Assembly (NCBI GenBank): GCA_963693635.1
Contig: CAVOBC010000307.1
Coordinates: forward strand, 1 to 5,839
DNA: 5,839 bases
From: CAVOBC01 sp963693635
Lineage (GTDB): Bacteria > Pseudomonadota > Gammaproteobacteria > Pseudomonadales > Azotimanducaceae
Direction: 5' to 3'
Shown here: one piece after another, positions 1 to 5,095 of the stretch
Position numbering within the stretch: the first letter of the stretch is position 1
How the letters are laid out: every line of letters starts with the position of its first letter
The notes under the pieces: generated by a model
What the model was told of the DNA's origin: nothing
Seen by the model: the letters and a program-made list of their open reading frames with translations, nothing else
The model's database searches: none
Made by a program: the position numbers and the translations under genes

Positions 1-342
1 TTAGGTGCGAGTCATGTGGCGGGGGTCGATACGGACCCCCAGGCGCTTCGTGCGAGCGAAGACAATTGCGCGGTCAACGGCACGACGATGGACCTGGTGC
101 ATCCGCATGGCGTGCGCAAACAAGCAGACTTCGACGTGGTGGTTGCCAATATCCTGGCGGAACCGCTCGTGGAACTCGCCGGGCGACTATCAGGCTTGCT
201 GGTGCGCGGCGGCCTTATCGCGCTTTCGGGGGTCATGACCGCACAGCGGCAACGTGTCCTGGATGCGTACTCGGCTCACCTGGATGGCATCGAGGTCCAA
301 GAGGATGATGGCTGGCTGCTGCTCGCGGGGCGCAAGTCGTGA
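1..342 (+). CDS. prmA: PrmA, ribosomal protein L11 methyltransferase (C-terminal part)
   Basis: This is the last 113 codons of a gene that begins before the window. PrmA is a cytoplasmic SAM-dependent enzyme that trimethylates ribosomal protein L11. The reading frame from base 1 gives the end of a Rossmann-type methyltransferase fold. The segment GVDTDPQAL (about bases 22-48) holds the acidic residue (GAT, 28-30) expected to contact the SAM ribose. VVVANILAEPL (about bases 136-168) is the PrmA form of the substrate-side motif that follows strand 4, with its Asn at 148-150. It is followed by GGLIALSGV and a C-terminal LLAGRKS, as in E. coli PrmA. The stop codon TGA overlaps the GTG start of the next gene (GTGA, 339-342), which suggests translational coupling. 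I see no sign of damage. Identification rests on motif and order similarity recalled from the family and on the prmA-DUF3426-dusB-fis context. Confidence 0.93.
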   Translation, partial: LGASHVAGVDTDPQALRASEDNCAVNGTTMDLVHPHGVRKQADFDVVVANILAEPLVELAGRLSGLLVRGGLIALSGVMTAQRQRVLDAYSAHLDGIEVQEDDGWLLLAGRKS

Positions 343-3287
343 TCACCCAGTGCCCGGGTTGCAGCACGAGTTTCCGGGTGACCCCGGAGCAGTTAAACGT
401 TGCCAGCGGCATGGTGCGCTGTGGTGCCTGCCTCGACGTTTTTTCTGCCGACCGGAACATGGTCGACTATACCGTTGAGGATTTGCCGGCCCCGGCTGCT
501 TCAGCCGGATCGATGCCCACACACGATCCTGATGAGGGGCCGATTGACGAGGCACGGGCACCGGAAGGTGCAGCGGAGGATCAGGCCGAGACACGGCCAG
601 AGACACAAGTGGAGATTGGCCCTGACAGGATAGAAGGGGCCGAGGCGCGGCAGGCAGAAAGCCTCGATGCGGCTGACGCCGTCGACAGTCCTTCCGTCGA
701 CACGGGAGAAAATCACCTGCCCAGCTTTTATCTGCCCAGCTTTTATCTGCCCAACTTTGAACCGCCGAACGTCCGTACGTCGACAGACGCTGGTACCGGG
801 GGCGGATCGCAGGAGGAGAACGCCGGGGAGCCAGCGCCAGTTGATGGCCGCCGGCACGGCAGCGTCGAGTCCGGCCCGGGCATGGTCTCATCCCCGCGAG
901 ATGAGCGGGACGAGGAGGCGTCTGGGCCGGTCTGGTCGGTCAGCATGACATCGAGTGCACCGGATCCGCAGGGCCCCCACGACGAGCAGGAACGTTCAGA
1001 GGAACCCCGTGTCCCGGCGATAGAGGCCGAAGAGTCCGGGGAATCGGGTCGGGATCAACCGATCGTTTCCGCGTGTGAAGACGTCCCGGGCGCTGCTGTG
1101 GAAGCTGAACTGGACGACCCAGCGGGCATCCTGCCGGATGCCAGTGTCGAGAATGTGGAAGCTTTGTCCCGGAATGGCGAGTCCCGGAATGTTGAGTTCC
1201 GGAATCTTGCGTCCCGCGACAGTGAGATTGGCGCTGAGTACAGTCTGATTGAAGAGAGCTGGCCGGGGCTTGAACGATCACCGGTACCGGTGATCGGCAC
1301 GAGTGCTCAGGACCTGCAGGAGCGAAATGGCGCACACGACGACGGCACGCAAGTCGAGGACAACGAAAACGAACCGCGGTTGGCAGGGGCGTCAGAAGAA
1401 GACGAGCAGGGCGAGCCCGCGCGAGAGCCAGGCGAACAGCCAGAAGGAGACGCGGACGAATCGACGGTTTGGGGACGGCTGCCTTTGGACCCTGAGTCGG
1501 CTCCGCCGGGTGCGCAGCTATCCGGCTTTGAGGTGGTGGATGACACCAGCGCGGCCAGCGAACCGCCTTCAGATGGGCCTCAGCAGTCGATCACGCCGCC
1601 GCCCGTGACCAGCTTCGATGCGTCGACCGACACTGAGGCCGATGAGTGGGACACTGACGACGCCGCGGTCAATGCTGATGTGTGGGCGACCAGAGAGGCC
1701 ACGGACGAGGAGGACCTTGCGGGGGAAAGCGCTGTTGAGGCGGGGATTACAGAGGGAGAGGGCACGGCCGAAGCCGGGGCATTGTATACCGGGATCGATC
1801 TGGAAGAGGACGCTGAGCCGCAAGTCGTAGAAGCGGATGAGCGCCGGGGAGCGGATATTCAAGACGCAGCGCTGATGGCGAGCGACGAGCCTGCGGAGGC
1901 AGTCCGTGAGATGGCGGCAGACGTCGGCGGGGGGGCGGTGGACGACGCCCCTGGTGAATCGGCTGAAGAAGGCCCGGAAGAAGTCCGGGAAGAAGGCCCA
2001 AAGGACAGCCCCGAAGAAGGTACAGACGAAGTGGTCGCCCTGGCGAGCGCAGAATCAAATCAACAACCGCCCGCCTGGTGTGTTCCAGAAGTAGCTGACG
2101 ACGGCACTGCGGAAGAAGACGACGAAGCGGATTACCCGCCGGCAGACGTGAATAGTGCTGGTCCGGATGTTCGAGTTGAGCATTACACGCCGTCAACGTG
2201 GCAGGCCGTGGACAGCAGCGTCGCGGGTGACGTCGCCGATTTCCCGCGCGACGCTGTGCCGATCGCGGGAGGACAGGACCAGTCCTCCGAGTTCTGGCAA
2301 GAGGTTGTCGAAGGTGGTTCCGATCCCCCTGTTGTGGCGGGACGAACAGATCATCCTCTTGGTCCTGTTGAACGCGAAGGAAGTGAGGTTGTAGGAGGCG
2401 CTGTGCGTCCGCGAGGTGACGCCGGACCGGGCTTGCGCGAGGATGCGCCGCGAGCATCTGACATCGAGTCGCGAGGTGCTTCGGTCGGTGTCGATGATCC
2501 AGCGTGCAGGAGCGGGCTCCTCGCAGATGTCGCACCCGAAAATGACGTACCAGCGCCGACTGCGGACCTGGAAAGCGTCCGCGAGGATTCCGACCTGGAC
2601 GATGCCGAGGCCGACCGGGGGCTTGACGAGCGTGAGGTTGCGTCCCGCCCCGGAGTGCTGACGACGGCCGATCTGGCACGGATTCGTTTGCCAGATCTCG
2701 AATCGGACACGCTGATCGATATGCAAGCCGCTGGTGTTGACCTGGATGCCCTCGGGCTGCTTGAGATTGACGCCGTCGAAGTCGTCGATCTGGGGACGGG
2801 CTCGACGCCAGGCGCGGGTCCCCGCGTGGTCTGGAGTCTGCTGTCAGTTCTGCTCGCTTTCGCTTTGGGTCTCCAATACGCGTGGTTTAACATGGACCGC
2901 CTCGCACAGGTGCCAGAGTATCGCGTATGGTATAAGCAGGCGTGCAAGCGGCTTGATTGTGACCTGCCTGACTACGTCAACGTCAGCGAGGTTGAGACTG
3001 TGCGACTTGTGGTGCGATCCCACACGACGGTAGATCGTGCGTTGGCGGTCGATGCCATATTGTTCAATGCGGCGAGCTTTCGTCAGCCGTTTCCCGCACT
3101 TCAACTCACCTTCAGCGATCTCTCTGGTGAGTTGATTGCGGACAGGCGATTTGCGCCTGAGGATTACCTGGCAGGTGAACTCACGGGGCTACGTTACATT
3201 CCGGCGCTCACCGAAGTGCGGCTGTCGCTTGAGATCGTTGACCCGGGTGAGCGGGCCATGAACTACACGCTGTCACCGGTTCACTGA
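339..3287 (+). CDS. Giant zinc-ribbon / DUF3426 single-span membrane protein with acidic disordered linker
   Basis: A 982-residue protein of unknown function. Residues 1-35 form an MJ0042-type zinc ribbon (C5xxC8 and C28xxC31, the second pair in VRCGACLDVF). This ribbon fixes the GTG start at 339, although I see only a weak upstream Shine-Dalgarno sequence. Residues about 36-780 are low-complexity, rich in Asp, Glu, Ala, Pro, Gly and Ser, with no recognisable fold and three short tandem repeats. A more ordered-looking acidic segment (about 784-815, starting LTTADLARIRLPDLE) precedes a membrane span at about 830-850. The rest, about 132 residues, matches DUF3426 and includes a Cys pair, C869 and C874, in a CxxxxCxLP motif common in the family. 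The ribbon should be cytoplasmic and DUF3426 periplasmic. Relatives are usually a few hundred residues long, so this linker is exceptional. Only three lysines occur in the whole protein (555, 866, 870). Position between prmA and dusB is typical for the family; function is not known. Confidence 0.9.
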   Translation: MITQCPGCSTSFRVTPEQLNVASGMVRCGACLDVFSADRNMVDYTVEDLPAPAASAGSMPTHDPDEGPIDEARAPEGAAEDQAETRPETQVEIGPDRIEGAEARQAESLDAADAVDSPSVDTGENHLPSFYLPSFYLPNFEPPNVRTSTDAGTGGGSQEENAGEPAPVDGRRHGSVESGPGMVSSPRDERDEEASGPVWSVSMTSSAPDPQGPHDEQERSEEPRVPAIEAEESGESGRDQPIVSACEDVPGAAVEAELDDPAGILPDASVENVEALSRNGESRNVEFRNLASRDSEIGAEYSLIEESWPGLERSPVPVIGTSAQDLQERNGAHDDGTQVEDNENEPRLAGASEEDEQGEPAREPGEQPEGDADESTVWGRLPLDPESAPPGAQLSGFEVVDDTSAASEPPSDGPQQSITPPPVTSFDASTDTEADEWDTDDAAVNADVWATREATDEEDLAGESAVEAGITEGEGTAEAGALYTGIDLEEDAEPQVVEADERRGADIQDAALMASDEPAEAVREMAADVGGGAVDDAPGESAEEGPEEVREEGPKDSPEEGTDEVVALASAESNQQPPAWCVPEVADDGTAEEDDEADYPPADVNSAGPDVRVEHYTPSTWQAVDSSVAGDVADFPRDAVPIAGGQDQSSEFWQEVVEGGSDPPVVAGRTDHPLGPVEREGSEVVGGAVRPRGDAGPGLREDAPRASDIESRGASVGVDDPACRSGLLADVAPENDVPAPTADLESVREDSDLDDAEADRGLDEREVASRPGVLTTADLARIRLPDLESDTLIDMQAAGVDLDALGLLEIDAVEVVDLGTGSTPGAGPRVVWSLLSVLLAFALGLQYAWFNMDRLAQVPEYRVWYKQACKRLDCDLPDYVNVSEVETVRLVVRSHTTVDRALAVDAILFNAASFRQPFPALQLTFSDLSGELIADRRFAPEDYLAGELTGLRYIPALTEVRLSLEIVDPGERAMNYTLSPVH
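717..761 (+). repeat. 15-bp tandem repeat, three units, in the DUF3426 gene
   Basis: Units start at 717, 732 and 747. The first two are identical (CTGCCCAGCTTTTAT) and the third is diverged (CTGCCCAACTTTGAA). They encode LPSFY, LPSFY and LPNFE at residues 127-141. The identical copies suggest recent slippage or duplication in frame. This aromatic patch stands out in an otherwise acidic linker and might be a short binding motif, which is only inference. Confidence 0.9.
1167..1226 (+). repeat. Imperfect 15-bp tandem repeat, four units, in the DUF3426 gene
   Basis: Four in-frame 15-bp units start at 1167, 1182, 1197 and 1212. They encode the pentapeptides SRNGE, SRNVE, FRNLA and SRDSE (residues 277-296). 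The core TCCCGGAAT is exact in the first two units and decays in the later ones. The 15-bp unit length matches the repeat at 717-761, although the sequence differs. Confidence 0.8.
1275..1296 (+). repeat. Perfect 22-bp palindrome inside the DUF3426 gene
   Basis: An 11-base arm CGATCACCGGT is followed directly by its exact reverse complement ACCGGTGATCG, with no spacer. It lies in the coding sequence of the acidic linker and encodes roughly ERSPVPVIG. It could be a binding site for a dimeric protein, a remnant of a small inserted repeat, or coincidence. No second copy is present in the window, only shorter TCACCGG pieces (for example 3274-3280 and 4937-4943). Confidence 0.85.
1965..2036 (+). 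repeat. Imperfect 24-bp tandem repeat, three units, in the DUF3426 gene
   Basis: Three in-frame 24-bp units start at 1965, 1989 and 2013. They encode EEGPEEVR, EEGPKDSP and EEGTDEVV (residues 543-566). GAAGAAGG begins each unit. The repeat contains the only lysine (K555) in the first 829 residues of the protein. Confidence 0.75.
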
Positions 3288-3310
3288 GGGTGGGCCAGTT
3301 TGTGCCATTG

Positions 3311-3351
3311 CCGGACCCATGAGTCCGGGATCTGTCAGCCGTCCCGGGACG
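3311..3351. promoter_or_regulatory. Two GC-rich dyads between the DUF3426 gene and dusB
   Basis: The 120-bp gap before dusB holds an inverted repeat CCGGAC (3311-3316) / GTCCGG (3323-3328) with a 6-base loop, and a perfect 12-bp palindrome CGTCCCGGGACG at 3340-3351. The two can also pair with each other (CCGGGA at 3325-3330 with TCCCGG at 3342-3347), so the RNA could fold in two exclusive ways. No T-run follows, so neither is a clear intrinsic terminator, and I find no convincing -35/-10 pair for dusB. They could be an operator for dusB-fis or simple transcript ends; the role is unknown. Confidence 0.35.
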
Positions 3352-3407
3352 CATTGGAGTCTGAGGTGATACGGAGATCGTAGTCAAAGGAATGAGAGCG
3401 CAGACAC

Positions 3408-4424
3408 ATGAGTAGCCTGGATGACCATTGCGGCGGCGGGCCGTCGCTCCAGATCGGTCCGTATCGTCGTGACAGCACGGTTATCGTCGCACCGATGGCG
3501 GGCGTGACCGACCGCCCTTTCCGGGATCTGGTCCGCTCGTTCGGCGCCGAGTGGCTGGTGTCCGAGATGGTGACGTCGGACCCTGCCTTGTGGGGCACAC
3601 GCAAGTCACTGAATCGTATGCGGTTTATCGATGAAGGCGAACCGCGCTGGGTGCAGATCGCGGGCGGCGATGCACAGATGCTGGCGCACGCAGCGCAGGT
3701 GAACATCGGTCTTGGCGCGCAAATCATTGACATCAATATGGGCTGTCCCGCCAAGAAGGTGTGCAACAAGGCCGCCGGATCGGCGCTGCTTCGCGATGAG
3801 CGCCTGGTCGCCGAGATACTGGACGCGGTTGTGGGCGCGGCGGGTGCTGTGCCGGTGACGTTGAAAATCCGGACCGGCTGGAGCCGCGAGCAACGCAACG
3901 CCGAACGCGTCGCCCGGATCGCTGAGAGCGCGGGCGTGGCATTGCTCACGGTCCATGGCCGTACCCGTGAAGACCGATTCGCCGGACCCGTCGATTACGA
4001 CGCGATTGGACGCGTCAAAGCGGCGGTTTCGATCCCGGTCATCGCCAATGGCGATATCACCGATTCGGCGACAGCGCAGCGCGTTCTTGCCCTTACAGAG
4101 TGCGACGGCGTCATGGTCGGCCGCGCCGTAAACGGCCGTCCCTGGCTGATCCGCCAGCTCACTGAAGTGCTCGCTGGAAAAAAAATCACGCCTGAACCGA
4201 ATTCAGGTGAGATAAAACAGTTTCTCATCGCACATATCACTGGGTTAGCCCAGTTTTACGGTGAGGACTCTGGCGTGCGGATCGCTCGAAAACATGTTGG
4301 ATGGTATCTGCGGGAACAGCAGGTACCTCGAGACTTCCTCAAAGGTTTCAACACCCTGACTGGACTGGCCGCGCAAGTTGAAGCCATCAACCAGATGCCG
4401 TCACACGAGTCTGTGGCGGCATGA
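3408..4424 (+). CDS. dusB: DusB, tRNA-dihydrouridine synthase
   Basis: A 338-residue FMN- and NADPH-dependent enzyme that reduces specific uridines in the tRNA D-loop to dihydrouridine; E. coli DusB acts at U17. The TIM-barrel motifs appear in order. PMAGVTDRPFR (residues 29-39) is the first FMN loop and VQIAG holds Q83. INMGCPAKKV carries the catalytic Cys113. LKIRTGW has K153 and TVHGRTR has H183, both FMN contacts. IANGDI (212-217) and VGRA (237-240) form the phosphate site. The helical C-terminal domain follows. ATG 3408 is the only good start before the conserved IGPY segment; it adds about 14 residues over E. coli DusB, and its Shine-Dalgarno sequence is weak. fis begins 16 bases after the stop, the classic dusB-fis pair, so both are probably co-transcribed. 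An 8-A run (4178-4185) and two small hairpins lie in the 3' third, but the frame is intact. Confidence 0.96.
   Translation: MSSLDDHCGGGPSLQIGPYRRDSTVIVAPMAGVTDRPFRDLVRSFGAEWLVSEMVTSDPALWGTRKSLNRMRFIDEGEPRWVQIAGGDAQMLAHAAQVNIGLGAQIIDINMGCPAKKVCNKAAGSALLRDERLVAEILDAVVGAAGAVPVTLKIRTGWSREQRNAERVARIAESAGVALLTVHGRTREDRFAGPVDYDAIGRVKAAVSIPVIANGDITDSATAQRVLALTECDGVMVGRAVNGRPWLIRQLTEVLAGKKITPEPNSGEIKQFLIAHITGLAQFYGEDSGVRIARKHVGWYLREQQVPRDFLKGFNTLTGLAAQVEAINQMPSHESVAA
4239..4257 (+). other. Terminator-like hairpin inside the end of dusB
   Basis: ACTGGG (4239-4244), loop TTAG and CCCAGT (4249-4254) form a perfect 6-bp stem that runs into TTTT (4254-4257). Upstream, CCTGAA (4191-4196) and TTCAGG (4202-4207) form a second 6-bp stem just after a run of eight A. 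The patch is visibly AT-richer than the rest of dusB. It could cause pausing or partial termination before fis, but the stems are short and the role is speculative. Confidence 0.3.
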
Positions 4425-4427
4425 CTC

Positions 4428-4432
4428 AGGAG
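4428..4432 (+). promoter_or_regulatory. Shine-Dalgarno sequence of fis
   Basis: AGGAG begins 4 bases after the dusB stop codon and lies 8 bases before TTG 4441. No in-frame ATG is so placed, so this site decides the TTG start of fis. Confidence 0.75.
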
Positions 4433-4440
4433 CAAGTCCA

Positions 4441-4710
4441 TTGGGAAATGTGGAACGTCAAATCAGTCCGGCATCTGTGGTGAGGGAGCCTCTTTCGATC
4501 AGCGTGTCCACCGCCGTGGATAACTACCTTGAGAGTATGGACGGTCACAGCATCGAGAACCTGTACGACATGGTTCTGTCAGAGAGCGAAATGCCGATGC
4601 TCGAGTGTGTCATGAAATACACCGGTGACAATCAGAGCCAGGCGGCCACCATGCTGGGGCTGAATCGTGGCACGCTGCGCAAGAAGTTGAAAAAATACGG
4701 GATGCTCTGA
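4441..4710 (+). CDS. fis: Fis, nucleoid-associated DNA-bending protein
   Basis: An 89-residue Fis, slightly shorter than the 98 residues of E. coli. Fis is a homodimer that bends DNA and controls rRNA, tRNA and growth-phase genes, and it aids site-specific recombination. The helical dimer core is at about 34-60 (IENLYDMVLSESEMPMLE and onward). The C-terminal helix-turn-helix covers about 64-83, with DNA-contacting residues N75, R76, T78, R80 and K81 in LGLNRGTLRKKLKKYGML, nearly identical to enteric Fis. The first 20 or so residues are not conserved. The TTG start at 4441 is chosen for its AGGAG placed 8 bases upstream; the same frame is open back into the end of dusB, but no start there is supported. 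It is likely expressed from a dusB-fis transcript. In E. coli fis represses its own operon, and I cannot verify Fis sites here because their consensus is too loose. Confidence 0.96.
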   Translation: MGNVERQISPASVVREPLSISVSTAVDNYLESMDGHSIENLYDMVLSESEMPMLECVMKYTGDNQSQAATMLGLNRGTLRKKLKKYGML

Positions 4711-4902
4711 CGCTCGCGCGTGGCGGCTGACAGCACGCAAGCGACACCCGTGCGGGGACGCCATCCCGACTGAAATCCCTTCACATTGCGTTGACTTTTC
4801 TGCCGCACAGGGCGGGCGAGGTTTTGCTGCAATGCGTGCCGTCTCGTTATTCCCGGGATGGGAGGCGTGGGGGCAAGCGAACGCGATGTGTCTGGCGAGC
4901 CT

Positions 4903-4918
4903 GGTCTGTTTTCAGACC
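4903..4918 (+). terminator. Possible weak fis terminator hairpin
   Basis: GGTCTG (4903-4908), loop TTTT and CAGACC (4913-4918) form a perfect 6-bp stem-loop followed by CTTTGATT. The T-tract is poor, so it is a weak candidate for ending the fis transcript about 190 bases after the stop codon. Confidence 0.3.
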
Positions 4919-4924
4919 CTTTGA

Positions 4925-4953
4925 TTGAACGCCCGGTCACCGGGACGTAGAAT
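4925..4953 (+). promoter_or_regulatory. Predicted sigma70 promoter of purH-purD with dyad in the spacer
   Basis: TTGAAC (4925-4930, 4 of 6 consensus) and TAGAAT (4948-4953, 5 of 6) are separated by exactly 17 bases. The expected transcription start is near 4959. The spacer contains a 13-bp near-palindrome, CCCGGT-C-ACCGGG (4932-4944), placed where a dimeric regulator could occlude RNA polymerase. This is prediction from sequence only. It is the only well-formed promoter I find before purH, and it would give a leader of about 137 bases. Confidence 0.5.
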
Positions 4954-4965
4954 TGCCAATCCTTG

Positions 4966-4990
4966 AAAGGACGGTCTTGCCGTCCTTTTT
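4966..4990 (+). terminator. Strong intrinsic-terminator-like hairpin before purH
   Basis: AAAGGACGG (4966-4974), loop TCTTG and CCGTCCTTT (4980-4988) form a perfect 9-bp stem that runs into TTTTTC and a further T-rich tract to about 5010. This is a textbook rho-independent terminator. It most simply ends the upstream dusB-fis transcript. It also lies about 8 bases downstream of the predicted purH transcription start, so it would be the first element of that leader as well. Confidence 0.75.
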
Positions 4991-5020
4991 CTTTTGTTGT
5001 TTTGTCTTTTCTCTCGGGTG

Positions 5021-5050
5021 GTCATAAGCGTCGCCGCAGCCGCTTATGAC
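5021..5050. repeat. 10-bp perfect inverted repeat in the purH leader
   Basis: GTCATAAGCG (5021-5030) and CGCTTATGAC (5041-5050) are exact reverse complements separated by 10 bases. In RNA this is a stable hairpin ending 45 bases before the purH start; in DNA it could be an operator for a dimeric regulator. No T-run follows, so it is not a terminator. Confidence 0.8.
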
Positions 5051-5080
5051 ATACCGCCGCACATCGACGGACCCGTTCCC

Positions 5081-5093
5081 GCAGGAGGCCTGC
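5081..5093 (+). promoter_or_regulatory. purH Shine-Dalgarno sequence inside a small hairpin
   Basis: AGGAGG (5083-5088) lies 7 bases before TTG 5096 and fixes that codon as the purH start. The flanking bases GCAGG (5081-5085) and CCTGC (5089-5093) are complementary around an AGG loop, so part of the ribosome-binding site could be paired. The stem is short and the loop tight, so any effect would be mild. Confidence 0.7.
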
Positions 5094-5095
5094 AT

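Larger units (their letters stand above)
4711..5095 (+). other. Gene-free stretch between fis and purH
   Basis: 385 bases with no credible protein gene on either strand. The first 200 or so bases (4711-4900) show nothing I can assign: an isolated TTGACT at 4791-4796 has no -10 partner, and there is a small TCCCGGGA palindrome at 4851-4858. The last 200 bases are dense with signals, listed separately: a 6-bp hairpin, a promoter with a dyad in its spacer, a strong terminator-like hairpin, a 10-bp inverted repeat and the purH ribosome-binding site. Confidence 0.7.

Noticed and set aside
1747..2679. 310-codon open frame on the minus strand inside the DUF3426 gene
   Set aside because: Its product is a monotonous Arg/Pro/His/Leu-rich sequence with no domain. 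It is open because the GA-rich Asp/Glu codons of the + strand rarely give stops in antisense. The + strand gene is anchored by recognisable domains at both ends.
339..3287. The 982-codon gene as two fused or misassembled genes
   Set aside because: One frame is open throughout, the composition of the linker is uniform, and the two ends are the normal N- and C-terminal domains of a single family.
4791..4796. Isolated TTGACT as a -35 element
   Set aside because: At 16-18 bases downstream the sequence is GC-rich with no resemblance to a -10 box.
4873..4884. PurR-like operator GCAAGCGAACGC
   Set aside because: It matches the left half of the enteric PurR box but lacks the TT of the right half, and it lies upstream of the predicted -35. 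A match this weak is expected by chance.
4632..4940. 102-codon minus-strand frame across the end of fis and the intergenic region
   Set aside because: No recognisable motif and no clear ribosome-binding site, and part of it is simply antisense to the conserved Fis helix-turn-helix.
4994..5095. Longer purH with an upstream TTG start
   Set aside because: The start would lie in the T-tract of the terminator-like hairpin, and the extra 34 residues are not part of PurH. TTG 5096 has AGGAGG at the right distance and begins at the conserved domain.
4954..5095. ZTP (pfl-type) riboswitch in the purH leader
   Set aside because: This class is often found before purine and one-carbon genes and was looked for specifically, but I do not see its characteristic conserved 5' and 3' segments. 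A covariance-model search would settle it.
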